From positions 3,660,501 through 3,724,500 of the forward strand of contig NC_092317.1 of assembly GCF_036785885.1 (NCBI RefSeq): a stretch of 64,000 nt of DNA, read 5' to 3'. The position numbers and the translations under genes are program-made. The DNA comes from Coffea arabica. Lineage: Eukaryota > Streptophyta > Magnoliopsida > Gentianales > Rubiaceae. This document shows, piece after piece, positions 1 to 12,549 of this stretch. Under the pieces are notes generated by a model. That model was not told the origin of the DNA and ran no database searches. It saw nothing but the letters and a program-made list of their open reading frames with translations. Each line of letters starts with the position of its first letter. Within the stretch, counting starts at the first letter, position 1.

Positions 1-1889
1 AAAGCGAGGAAATATAGTAGTTTGGATCCCTTATTTAATTTATTGATCATTATTTAATAAAGTATTTTTTTTGGTACTTTTCAGAGAACAAATTTCATAA
101 TGCTAGTTAGTTCTTATACAGCTATAAAATTTTCAGCTGCGAGAAGGTGGTAATCACATTAGAGTGTGTGCTATACATTTATTTATAGATCCACTCACCA
201 ATGGAAATAAAGAAAAAAAAAAGTAAATAAAGATAGATCCTTTAAAAAGTTAAACAATTACCCAAAAAAAAAAGAAAAAAAATCAGTTACCCAGCCCACC
301 CAATTGTTTCAACAGATCCAAAAAGCATTGAGCAACCTCCACTGAACAAGTTAAGCCCACAAGCCCAATGCCAATACCCGCTCCGTTCGAACCCCCACGG
401 CCACCATCTCCCCTCTCCTAACCAGCACAGCACCCGCTGCCCTGTCCTGTCCTGTCCTTCCCCCGCGATAACCTTCTGCTTGCCTAAAGCAGCTGCAGTC
501 GCCCTCCGCCGCCTGTCACCTTCTCCTTGCTCATGGAAGCTTCGCTCGCCATTCTCATTCCCCTTTTCCTGTTTTCTACCCACTTGCTAATCTTTTAAGG
601 GTTTTCAGCATACGAGTTTGGCCTGAGGTATGGAGCTTCGTTCATGTTGTTGGTGTATTTTGTCTACATTGAGCTCGTTCAATGGATTTTACTTATCAGT
701 TTGTTCGGGATGCTGTTGGAGTATTTTCATTGCCTTTTGTCACTAATTTTAGTGAAGCTGAATTTGTTTAAAATTTCGTCCTGAGTTGAAACGGTTCGAA
801 TCGGACAATTCGGACTTTTTTGACGCACCACGAATCGTGACCCACCGATTGTGGAGTTGATCGTTCTCGAACGGCCAGCTAGTTCCGGTGACAACTAGTC
901 CGATGCGGACAAGACATTGAAGCATTTCAATAGCCGTTTTTTTTTCTGTGCGAAAATTTTTGGTGGTGTCAATTGGTTTGGGCTCAATGATGTGATTTTT
1001 CGAAAATATTTTGGATGATTTTCTGGTATATAAGTCAACTACACGTCCAAAAAAAAATTGCAAAGGCACTTTTATGGTTTGCGAGCTTGCCCTCGACGCA
1101 ATGTTTCTAGCGATTAGGCACAAAAAGTAGTTTTGAAGGACTAAGGGTGAACTCCATGATTGCATAGTAAATTCCTGTTAGATTCACAATTGAATTACTC
1201 CAGAGAATTCATTTTGTATTAGTCAAGTTCACTTTTTGTGGGACTTGTGATCCTGCTGCTTTCGAGGACAACTAACTCTAGTTTTAACTGGTACACTTCG
1301 TGCAAGTATAAATAAAAAATTTGTTAGTTATTCTTAGTGATGCATTCAGTCAAATGATCAAACCCAGTAGATAAAAATGACTCCATGTTGGTGGCAAAGA
1401 TCGCAAACTCAATGTCTATGACATGCATTCAGTGGTAATGGTTGTGTATGATGTGGTAGCAGAGTCTCTATAAAATTTATTAAGTTTTAACAAGTAGGTT
1501 CCTTAGAGAATAGGTTCCACATTTAACCATGTATTATTGTTAATGTTGGGCTTGCTCTTTTACTTCGCCAATTGTAGGAATTTGTTTGAAATGATTGAGT
1601 TATAGTTTGATGCCCAATATTGAGGCTAAGCTATATTCATGTCCTGTTGCTGATTGCTTGTTCATGTCTTAATATGATCAATTGCCGGGGATGGCCCCAT
1701 TGTCTGCTGGATTTTTGAATAATGTAAAGTGTGGAAAAGAATGAAGCCTATTCTTTTAATTAAAATTTTGTTATGCACAATGTGATGGTTCTTTTCCAAT
1801 ATGTATATGTAATTTTCTGTGATATTCATTTTACATGTGTTGTTTTCAGAGGCTTGTGAAAAGCAAAGTTCCATAGATTCAGCACAAGG
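1..1889 (+). promoter_or_regulatory. Upstream region and probable spliced 5' leader of NUP96
   Basis: There is no supportable gene on either strand here. The first 300 bases are AT-rich with A-runs, and about 360-600 is C/T-rich like a plant transcript leader. A donor-like site (GAG/GTATGG) at 627/628 and a strong polypyrimidine-CAG acceptor ending at 1849 suggest one leader intron of about 1.2 kb, placing the start codon 40 bases into the second exon. This is inferred from splice-site appearance only; no transcript evidence is available. Confidence 0.45.
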
Positions 1890-4800
1890 ATGGAGGTTGA
1901 TTCGGGGAGTTTGGATCTTCTTTTACTAACTCCATATCAATGTAAAAGAAGAAAATTATCTCCACATGGAAAAGCTGCTTCTTTGTCATGTCAGGATCTG
2001 AGTAGGATTGAATCTTTGTTCCCAACCCTGCAATCAGCCGATTATTTCACTGAACCTAGCTTGAGTAAGCTTGTTACTCAGGAGGCCTTATATCCTGGTT
2101 ATTGCAGCAGAGTTAGGGATTTTACTGTAGGAAGGTATGGTTATGGATGTGTAAAGTTTATTGGGGAGACTGATGTTAGATGGTTGGATTTGGATCAGAT
2201 CATCAAGTTCAGGAGATATGAGGTGGTTGTCTATGAAGATGAAACTACCAAGCCTGCCATTGGTCAGGGCCTAAATAAAGCAGCTGAAGTAACTTTAGTA
2301 CTGCAAACAAGAACTTCAAGAGATAGCTGCAAAAACCAGTCAACCAGAGTTATGGAGAAGCTGAGGCTCAGCACAGAACGACAAGGTGCAAAATTTTTGT
2401 CTTTCAATCCATCAAATGGTGAATGGAAATTCCTTGTTCAACATTTTAGCAGATTTGGTTTGAATGAAGATGATGAAGATGACATAACCATGGATGATGT
2501 GTCTACTGAAGTTCAAGCTCCTTTGGAAATGAATGGTGGAGACATTTCAGACATTGATGAAGAAACTGCTTTTGTTGATGCACCTTCACTTTCACATTCT
2601 CTTCCTGCTCATTTAGGGCTTGATCCCGCGAAGATGAAAGAAATGAAAATGTTGATGTTCCCTTCAGAGGAAGAGGATGAGGAATCCAATGGCATGATTT
2701 CATACCAGAGGGAACGACTGAATAAAGAATCTGTGAAATCTCCTTTAAGACAGTCTTCTCAGCAGATAGTGAACAAAGACAGTCCTCCTTTAGTTCGCAA
2801 GACCCCACTAGCTTTGATTGAGTATAACTCTGGAAGTTTTGGCTCAAGCTCTCCTGGATCAATTTTAATGGCCAAACAGAATAAGGGTGTCCTCCTAAGG
2901 ACAACAAAAGCTGAAGGTTTCAGGCTTGATCTGAAGCAACAAACACCAATAACTGGTAACCATTCTGGGAATATCGTTGATGCTGCATTATTCATGGGCA
3001 GATCGTTTCGAGTAGGCTGGGGTCCTAATGGCGTTCTTGTTCATTCTGGTATGCCTGTTGGCAGTAGTGGCTCTCAAAGTGTTTTATCTTCAGTAATTAA
3101 TTTAGAGAAGGCTGCAGTGGACAAAGTAGCACGAGATGAAAATAACAAAATTAGAGAGGAGCTTGTTGATTTTTGTTTTGAGTCTCCACTTAGTCTTCAC
3201 AAGGAAATGAGTCATGAGACGAGGGATGTTGAAGTTGGATCCTTTAAACTAAAGCTTCAAAAAGTTGTCTGCAATCGATTCACACTCTCAGAGATTTGCC
3301 GTAGCTATATAGGGATTATTGAGAGGCAACTTGAAGTTACAGGGCTGTCTTCTGCTTCTCGGGTTTTACTGATGCACCAAGTAATGGTCTGGGAATTGAT
3401 AAAAGTTCTTTTTTCCTCAAGGCAAATGAACGGACAATTGAAATCTGTGGAAGTGGACCATGAGGGAGACATGATGGCTGATGCTGGGGAAAGTTCTCCT
3501 GAAGTTGACTTGGATGCACTTCCATCAATCCGGAGAGCTGAGTTTAGTTACTGGCTTCAAGAGAGTGTTTGCCACCGGGTACAGGAAGATGTGAGCTCCT
3601 TAAATGAATCTAGTGATCTGGAGCACATATTCTTACTCCTAACTGGCCGCCAGTTGGATGCTGCTGTGGAGTTGGCTGCATCTAGAGGAGATGTCAGACT
3701 AGCTTGTCTTTTGAGCCAGGCTGGTGGGAACACCGTCAACCGTTCTAATATTGTCTGGTAGCTTGATATTTGGAGAAACAATGGGATGGACTTCAATTTT
3801 TTTGAGGAAAATAGGATGCGTCTTCTTGAATTGCTTGCTGGCAATATCCAAGGGGCCTTGCATGATGTTAAAATTGACTGGAAGAGGTTTCTGGGAGTGT
3901 TAATGTGGTATCAGCTTCGACCTGACACTTCTTTACCCATTGTTTTCCACACATATCAACAGCTCCTTGACAATGGAAAGGCTCCATGTCCAGTTCCGGT
4001 GTATATTGATGAGGGACCAGTAGAACAGGCAGTAAAATGGCGTGCAGGAGAACATTTTGATCTTGCTTATTATCTTATGCTTCTTCATTCTTCTCAAGAA
4101 AATAAGTTCGGCTTTCTAAAGACCATGTTCAGTACCTTTGCTTCAACAAATGACCCACTTGACTACCATATGATTTGGCATCAGCGTGCAGTTTTAGAAG
4201 CTGTGGGCACTTTCAGTTCTGATGATCTTCACATTCTTGATATGGGACTTGTTTCTCAGTTGCTCTGTTTGGGCCAGTGTCACTGGGCGATCTATGTGGT
4301 GCTTCACATACCCCATCACAAGGATTATCCTTACTTACAGGCTATGCTTATCAGGGAAATCCTCTTCCAATACTGTGAAGACTGGAGTAGTGATGACTCA
4401 CAGCGACAATTTATTCAGGATTTAGGAGTTCCTTCAGCATGGATGCATGAAGCTCTAGTAAGTCGCTCTGTTTCTTTCAAGTCTGTTCATTCCTTTAGCT
4501 TGGCGTAGATTACTTGTGTTATGGTTGGGAAGCTGCAGAGATTTTTCCCAGCTCTGACAGGTTTGAGGAATTTTTATTTTGGGCTTCCTTTACAGGTGTA
4601 GTAGAAATATAATATTAAGGAGTCAAATTGACTCGTTCTGCTCCACTTCTGGTTGTCATAGTTCATTTGCTTAAAGGGGAAAAATTAAGAGCACTATATA
4701 GGGGTTCCATTCTGCTGATCTTTTTTTTTTTTTTTTCAATTTAAAATGCATGCAGGCAACGTACTTCAATTACTATGGAGACTTTTTCAACGCCCTAGAA

Positions 4801-7082
4801 CACTTCCTTGAATGTGGGAACTGGCAAAAGGCACACTCAATCTTCATGACTTCAGTTGCTCATTCTCTGTTTTTGTCAGGTGAAAGACTCGAAGCTACAT
4901 TTTCTCTTTCTTCTACCTATTACCTCACTATGTTGCTCATACTGGCTGATACAATTTTTGTTCTTTTGGAGCATGTGACAGTAGTTTCCCTCAAGAATTA
5001 GATGCTTGCCACCTTATTACCAAAGATTTTACAAGTGGTTCAGATATAGTGCCTGCAAGGAGAAACTTGGAGTTTCTTCACAGCATGCTTTTGAATTGAT
5101 TTAACCATTATATATTTGTGTACATTGATTATAGCAGCGTAGGTAGAGTCACATGTCTCTGCTTTCTCTCTAGTTGTCATTAGTTTAGAACTTCGATTAG
5201 ATCTCTTTTGAGAAGGGAGGCTTGGTTAATTGATTTGAGCTTATGCAAGTTTGGCACACTTGAACTCCTGGTATAGTAGCATAGAGAGGGTTGAAACAAT
5301 TTTTCAACCTAGTTTTTCAAGGGGAAGCTCAGTCTGAGTTATAGGCCGTGTCTTTCAAATTTGACCAAATAAAAGTTTGATGAAGAAAACTATAAATGTT
5401 ATTTTTGTGGGAGCTTGGCATTTTTTTTGTCACTATATATTCCTAGTTTACTGTCCATAAGGCTTAATTTTTTAACAATAAGTGGTAGTAAATAGTGCTA
5501 GTCCTTTTCTTTTTCTTTTTTTTTTTAAAAAAAATTAAACACTTTATAGTCTTGAAAGTGATAACACACTAATTTTTTTAGAGAGACCTTTCTAATCCAT
5601 TAAATGTTGAGTTATGCTCCTACAACCGGTGCTTTTAGGCAACATTCTGTGTCAGAATGAGTCTGCTTAGATTTGCTTTTTAATTTCCTAGCTTGGTATG
5701 ATCTCTTCTTCTTTTTGTTTTTTTGGTAATATATATTGTCTTCCAGTTTATATTTGCACTATTTAGGTGGTAGCAGAACATTCTTTTCCATTAAAATATT
5801 GGGCAATCATTTACATTCTGGGCCAATGGTTTACATCAAGAGATCTTCTTTGCTGCTGTTTGATGGTATTGTTTAATCTATTAAAATATCCCTACTTTTT
5901 GCAGCCAAGCACTCAGAGATATGGCAGCTCGCTACTTCCATGGAAGACCACAAGTCAGAAATTGAAGACTGGGACTTAGGAGCTGGAATGTATATTTCAT
6001 TTTATTTGTTAAGGAGCTCTTTGCAGGAAGAAAGCACCACAATTAATGAACTGGTACAATAATCCTTGGAAAAGCTGCAAATGTTTGTTAGGGCATTCCA
6101 TATCTCAAGATTACATGTGTCAGCTGAATGAATGATTTCAAATGTTAAAACTCAGATCTCACATGTCATGTGAAAATTTCACCACACAATTCTCCTTGAC
6201 ATGTTCCCTGATATATCATTCTCTGCCTTGTGTTCCCTCAGCATATGTTTGTGCTTTGTGTGAGGACTAATGAGCACGGTGATGGTTGCAGGATAACCTA
6301 GAGAACAAAAATGATGCCTGTGCAGACTTCGTTGGTCGAGTGAACAAGTCTTTGGCCGTTTGGGGTAGCAGATTGCCTACTGACTCAAGGTATTGATAGT
6401 ATTTTCTTCTTCCTTTTTTTTCTTTAATCCTTTGGAATTTCTATTTGGATACGCAAATAAGGTAACTATACATTATAAATGTGTATAATTTGAACTGAAA
6501 TGATCAGTTATAGGATGGATTTTGCTTATTTTCTACTTCATCTATATCCTTTTCTCTTGGAGGGATGTTGAGTTAATGGAAACATGGAAGCAAGTTGGAC
6601 GCTTAGCATTGAACTTGTTCATTTACCCTGTACAAGTAAAAAAAATTTTGCATTTGGATAACTATTTTCTCCTTTTTCTGTGGAAGTTGAACTAAAGTTT
6701 TTGTTTAAAATTATGCCAATCTCCTTCTGTGCTTTCTATAACCGCTTTTCTAGTTGATGTGCTGTATAGGGCATCATCTTGCTTTTGATTTCCTGTTTTT
6801 TATGGTTCTTGCGGGTTTCTTGTTTATTGGATTGTTCCTTCATTTAATTATTTAAGCATCTTCACGACGTACTGGCGTCTCAGGGTGGTTTACTCAAAGA
6901 TGGCTGAGGAGATCTGCAATCTGCTTGTGTCTGAAAGCGGTGAGGGTTCAGGCATTGAAGTTCAGTTAAGCTGCTTCACGACCATATTCAGAGCACCCCT
7001 CCCAGAAGACCTTCGCTTATGCCATTTGCAAGATGCCGTCTCATTGTTTACCAGTTACATCTCAGAGGCTGCCCCCCAGTAG
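1890..7082 (+). CDS. NUP96: Nuclear pore protein NUP96, with an in-frame stop in exon 1
   Basis: This is a scaffold nucleoporin of the NUP107-160 (Y) complex, orthologous in appearance to Arabidopsis SAR3/MOS3. That gene acts in mRNA export, auxin signalling and immunity. Coding exons read as 1890-4457, 4756-4879, 5905-6053, 6292-6389 and 6884-7082, all with GT-AG borders and compatible phases. They total 1046 codons, matching the roughly 1046-aa Arabidopsis protein. The N-terminal part (about residues 40-200) resembles the autoproteolytic NUP98 C-domain fold (motif VRDFTVGRYGYGCVKF). The remainder is the helical NUP96 domain with conserved stretches such as LDYHMIWH and FQYCEDWSS. Oddity: codon 624 is TAG (3759-3761), where relatives have Gln. 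Homology continues in the same frame on the other side, and every other exon is open. The allele as read would end after 623 residues. It could be a real nonsense allele, a heterozygous site or a base error; the family call itself is secure. Confidence 0.93.
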
Positions 7083-8321
7083 TTCGCTTCGCTTCCACTT
7101 TGTTTGGCCAACCTTTTGTAGTTTTAAGTTTCGGTATTTGTATGCTAAAAATCAGTAGTATCTTTGTACAATTTTCTTGAAAGCCAGACAATTTTTGTTC
7201 TTTCCTTTGGAGGAATTTTGGCGTGTAATTAGATTTTTGAAGAGGTCGGGTGACATATACAGCATGTTAGTAGAATTGAAGTGTCAGTCTGGCTGGTTTT
7301 TTTTTTTTTTTTTTGTCAAAAGTGTCAGTCTGGCTGGTTGATAGAGCACACAGACGTATTTCAGCACCTGATGATGGCCGGAGTCGGCGAGTGTCCTGAT
7401 CCTGAAACTTTTAAGGTTGGCAGCTGTTAATTACGTTGGATCCACGGCTGGACCACATGGACGTGCAGTGCAAGTGGACAAATGGCTACTTTCGTGCCAT
7501 CTGAGCATTCCATGGAAGTCAAGTTCTCAAAGTTCATATATGCCAAATTAACGTAGTATATTTTATTGCTTTGCCACTTACCCTGAAAAATACACAATTT
7601 ACCTATTTTTTAAAATCTATTGTGCTCAAATTTTTCTTTGGGAAAGGGGATTTTTTGTTTTTTGGGGGGGGGGGGGGGACGCGGGTTGGAAGAAGCAGCG
7701 ATATAAAATTTTACAAAATAAAATAGAAAAAACTAGACCAATGAAGAAGTGAGAATTTACTTTTATACCAATTGATACCGATTCTTCTCTTCCAAAACTT
7801 GTCTAAGTTTTTGAAATTTGAGTTAAAAAATAAGAAAGTTTCAAGACAAGAGCAGGAAAATCTCGAAATTCACCACCAAAAGTGGACAATTTTAATTAGT
7901 GAAAATCAAGAAGTAAAACATTTGAATTCGGACATTCTTAAACTCTTTATTTCTTTTTTTTTTTAAGGTGTAAAGTGGGAATCTAGGAAAATAGACGGTT
8001 GAAAGTTGGGGAATGCTCAAGTACTCTTCAGAACAGATGACGTCACCAATCCTTTGTGAGGTTTTTACAACGACCGATACGCGCACCCGCTGGTGCCGTA
8101 CGCCGCTCTTTGCTCTTTAAAATTAGAGTTGCAGTACAACTACAAATTGCGGATTACTAATCCAGCTCAGGAGTCCCTCTCTCTCCCTCTCTCTCGAGTC
8201 GGGGGAACAGCTTTTCGAGCGACGACTGCCTCAGCATCGTTCGCTCGAAGGGTTAAATTCCGCGTAATCGCAAATTCTCTCTCTTCTCGATAGAGTTCTC
8301 GACGAGGAGGAGCAGAAGAGG
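7083..8321. other. Intergenic: NUP96 3' end and DCN1-like promoter/leader
   Basis: No gene is seen. It holds the NUP96 3' UTR, a 15-base G-run at 7664-7678, an AT-rich middle part, and a CT-rich leader-like segment (about 8160-8320) containing repeated CTCTC tracts just before the next start codon. Confidence 0.6.
7279..7339 (-). repeat. Poly(T) insertion flanked by a perfect 20-bp duplication
   Basis: Two identical 20-bp copies (7279-7298 and 7320-7339) flank 16 T followed by GTCAA. On the minus strand the insert reads TTGAC followed by a poly(A) tail. This is the structure expected of a severely 5'-truncated LINE-driven retroposition with its target-site duplication. The GAC-A(n) end matches the 3' end of the SINE at 44801-45011. 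It lies about 200 bp after the NUP96 stop codon, probably in or near its 3' UTR. Confidence 0.65.
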
Positions 8322-11300
8322 ATGCCTCGCAATTCATCAAGAAAAGGTCCCTCCAATTCTGCTACCTCCACCAATTCTTCCTCGGCGGTCGATCTCTTTC
8401 GCTCTGGTGATGATCCTTTCGTTTTTTTTCCTTTTAATATATATCTGGAGTTGAATTCTTTCTTTTATAAATTGGAATTTGATCCTCTTCCCCTTCAAAA
8501 TTTTTTTTTTTTTTTCTGATTGACATATCAGTAGTGTTCATGATGACTTGATGCTTAATTCTGCTTAATTGGACTGAAACTCCCGTATGGGAAGTTTTCT
8601 CTCTGTCGCGTATTACTAATATCTATGCTGACTTAAAATATTTCTCTTTGCTTTTTTTGGGTTCTTTCATTTTCGTTGTTTGCTTTTTCTTTCTGCTTTT
8701 GGAAGCTCAGTTGGTATGGATAATATTTAATTGAAGATTATAGCCATTGTTTGCAGCTTTTTTTTTTGTTATAGAATTTGTGGTGGAGCTAGATTGGCGT
8801 GTCATTCCAAGGATAAGGCTTGAATGTTGTGCTTAGGTAAGTAATTATGCAAGGAAAATTGTGATGACTACAGTAGTTCTTGGATTCTTAGATTGAAAAT
8901 TTTGTAGAGACCTCATACTATAGTATTTTGAATTTCAGTTCTTTTTGATAAATTTCTTTGACTCGAATTTCGTGTTGACTTTGTGTCAAAGGACTGCTTT
9001 TGATCGTTCGCTTTGAGGAGAGTGGGAGTAATCGAAGTAGAGACTTATGATATGCTCTTATGCTTTCAAATTTGGATCACTATTAGCTTCACTAAGAAAG
9101 AAAACAAAAACACAAGGTTGAGCTTGGGAATATGCTGTCTATGTGACTTGTCCTCTTCTTTGGTGAACTTACATCCTGGATGATCTACTTTTGAGTTGGA
9201 TGTCAAGCCCAGTTAATGGTTTTCAGAGCATGTCGATTTGATAATAAAGGTGTGAACTTTAGCCTAAAAAATTATCAAGGTATGATTTTGAGGTGCCAGC
9301 TAAGGACTAAGAGAGTAAAAGGACACCACATTGCATTTTCTGCTGCTTGAAGCAATTAGCATTGGAATAGCTATAGTTCAGGACGGGTTAGCAAGAGTGG
9401 CTGGGAGGTTGGGAATGTTTTGGACTGCACAGAGTCAACAAGATGAACTTTAACAGGATAACTTGTCTTCTCTAGGCTGACAACTTCATGGTCTCACTAC
9501 TCTTTATATCTTTGTTCTTTTCTTTGCTTGTCAATTAACAGCGTAAACTTGTCTTCTTTAGGCTGAGAACTTCATGGTCGCTGTTCGTTTTCTCTTTGTT
9601 TTTTTCCTTTACTTGTGACCTTGTTTTTCCTTTTATTTTTCTTTTGTTGGTGATGGTTAATGGAAGAATAAGGGTTACAGCATATAGTTAAATGGTGCAT
9701 ATCTCCCTATTCCCCCTCCACCCTGGAAAAAAGAAAAGAAAAAGAATTCAAGAAAAGATCTAGTGTCAGAGACTCGAGAAACCCTCATATAAACCATTTG
9801 TTAGCCTTCTGCCTAGGACTTTTGATGTCAGTTAATGATTGTAAGAAAATAATGGTATTAGGACATTCGCCTGAGCTTCTTGGTGAAGTAGTGTTGTATT
9901 CTACAGCTTAAACTCAATTGAGTTGTGCATTATCTTTATTTTTCATATAAACAAAAAAATATGAACAAATTTGCTCGTTTGGCTGATTTGTTGTAAGGTA
10001 CTTTATCAGTTTAATCTTTTCAAAATTATTTTCTTTTGGATAACTAGTGCCATTCTGAATTCTAAGAATCTGCAATTATTATAAATTTTTCTTGTCATTT
10101 GCATTTACTAACGGTGATATTCTTGTCATTTGATATGATCTTGTGATACAACAGAAAATTTCAGCACATTAAACTCTCTTTTTCATCAGTTGTATTTTTA
10201 ATTCTTCAGCTACAGGTAAAGCTGCCAGCAAGGAGCTGGAGCGAATCGATCAGCTCTTCTTTTCATATGCAAATAATTCATCTGGATTAATTGAGTAAGT
10301 CTGCAAATTACATTTCCTATTCTGTCCGTGTCATTTGAGCAAGTCTGTGAATTACATTTTATATTCTGTCCATGTCATTTTGTGATATATTTTTCACCCT
10401 ACTGATTGAATTAAATCTTATAATCTTCATCCATTATTGGGATGACACTTCTCTCAGACCATCAGTTTTCTGCTTTTGAATCAAGAATTTTTCTTGTTCA
10501 TGCTGTTCATCGTGTCATTCACTTTTTGACGAATGGCTGGAAGCAAATATGAGTTCAAGCAACAATAGAAGCACATTGAACATTGAACGTTTCACTTCTT
10601 TTCACATGGTCTATAACATGTGTTAGTGATTATGCTATAAGAATTGTTGTCTAGTTGAATACAATTCTAAAATTCTCTCTTCTTAGGAGTTGGGTGATTG
10701 CATAATTGTCATTTCTGATTGTTTCCTTGACTAGCCCTGAAGGAATTGAATCTTTTTGTTCTGATTTGGAGGTGGATCATACTGATGTCCGGATATTAAT
10801 GCTGGCATGGTAATTTTTCTTTTCAGTTGTGATTTTCATTCACATAGTTTCTTGTAGTTCTGAAATACTGGCGAATGTTAATCTCAGGAAAATGCAAGCT
10901 GAGAAACAAGGATACTTTACCCTGGTAAGGAAGCAAAACCGAGAGCATGAAGTATTATGATTAGAGCACTATCTGTTGTGGCTTTGGCTTCTTTTGGAAT
11001 GGAATCATGTTTGACTCTTGGATTTTGATATTTTTAACTGCAACAAACCTCGTGGATAATGACAATTAATAACATTAAGATGGATGAGGAGTTGCATCTT
11101 TGTCAATAGTGACTGCAGACCAACTATTGAAAAGATGACTAGCATCTGTTTGACTATGCCTTTGGGCTTTTGGCTCCTAAATGATGCTTCATTTGTCGTA
11201 ATATGCGAATGAAGAGAATTAATTTTTATCCTTTTAAATGCTATACTCTTGAATCCAAACAGAGCCCTATGATTTTCTAGATTTCTTGAGTTAATGAAGC

Positions 11301-12549
11301 CACTCTCTTTCTAGGATGAATGGAGAAGAGGTCTCAGAGCATTGCGAGCAGATACAATTGTTAAACTGAAAAAAGCACTTCCTGACCTTGAGAAAGAGGT
11401 TAAATTATTTTTACTCTACAACTTTGATAAGTTAATGGTATCATGTCTTGATGCTCCCTAGAAAGAGAGTGACCAAGGGAGATTTGGTTGGTTTCGCTTT
11501 AACCTTTTTCCTACGTATTTTATAGGTTAGGAGACCGTCAACATTTGAGGATTTCTACACATATGCGTTCCGATATTGTCTAACAGGTGAAATTCTGTCT
11601 GTGCAAGTGTTGTCACGTTTTTGAAATTTGTACTCCCCTTTTCTCCTTCTCACCTTCTATTCTCTGATTTTTTTAGAGGAAAAACAAAAGAGCATTGATA
11701 TTGAGAGTATATGTGTTCTACTGGATCTTGTTTTGGGATCCCGATTTGGACCACAAGTTGACTATTTGGTTCAGTATCTTAAGGTGAGTAAATATTCTTC
11801 TTTCATAACACTTAAATTGAAAGTTATTCTTATTCCAAGATAGCCATATCATTCTCAGGACTTTGCGTTTAATTTTAATGAAGAAACCTTATTCACATAG
11901 TTGTCTTGCTGCCCTCTTTTTAAGAATTGAGTATTATATGATCTTAGCATGTCTGTGGTGTATGTGAACTTCTGCAACTTGCCATGATGTGGTACCACAG
12001 AGGTGACATGGTTCCTTTTTGTCGTAATTAATTATTATTGTTTGCAATTTGAGTTAATTTTACAGGAACAGCTGTGGGATTTTATTGTTTTGAGCAAGAG
12101 GTGAAATAGGTAATCTTTGCTAATACTTTTGTGGCTTTGATTTTTCTGCAGACACAGACTGATTACATGGTTATAAACATGGATCAGTGGAAGGGGTTTT
12201 ATCGTTTTTGCACTGAGGTAGGTTGGTGTTGGTTCTTTCATTTTTATTCCCCAGATGTTTGTCAAATCTTCTAGTAAAGATGATCATCTCGTATTGGGAT
12301 TCATGTTGATGATCCTGACACTGGTCTAGTTTGTGGGTATCCTCCGTTTTAGTTACATGAACACCCTATATGTTAAATTACATTGTTTGTAACCTCATCC
12401 CGCTGCGTGATTTTGAATTCTTGACCTTCTGAGCTTGATGGTTCTTGTGACAGATAAGCTTCCCAGACCTTAGTAACTATGACCCGGACTCTGCTTGGCC
12501 CTGGATCTTGGATAATTTTGTTGACTGGATGAGAGCGAAGCAGGGTTAA
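8322..12549 (+). CDS. DCN1-like protein (defective in cullin neddylation)
   Basis: This is a scaffold-type E3 that helps transfer NEDD8/RUB from the E2 to cullins and so activates cullin-RING ligases. Nine coding exons: 8322-8406, 10210-10294, 10735-10809, 10888-10924, 11315-11398, 11526-11586, 11677-11783, 12152-12217 and 12454-12549. All join in frame to 231 residues, within the usual 230-260 for the family. The first 28 residues are a Ser/Asn-rich, low-complexity leader with no UBA domain. The DCUN1 (potentiating neddylation) domain fills the rest, with recognisable [16 protein letters not shown], the [12 protein letters not shown] helix, and a C-terminal NYD...[12 protein letters not shown] segment that contributes to the cullin/E2 patch. 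Intron 1 is unusually long (1.8 kb). The start is chosen because it is the first ATG in frame with the domain after a leader-like CT-rich stretch. Confidence 0.93.
9460..9618. repeat. Imperfect tandem duplication in intron 1 of the DCN1-like gene
   Basis: A segment of about 72 bp beginning AACTTGTCTTCT, with GGCTGA and ACTTCATGGTC, at 9460 recurs at 9546. The copies have several substitutions and small indels. No coding or transposon signature was seen. Confidence 0.6.
10291..10378 (+). repeat. 44-bp tandem duplication that includes an exon end and splice donor
   Basis: Copy 1 (10291-10334) starts with the last four bases of exon 2 of the DCN1-like gene and its donor GTAAGT. Copy 2 (10335-10378) follows at once with six substitutions, one of which turns the donor GT into GC. 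The real donor is the upstream one, because it joins in phase to the acceptor at 10734. Confidence 0.75.
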
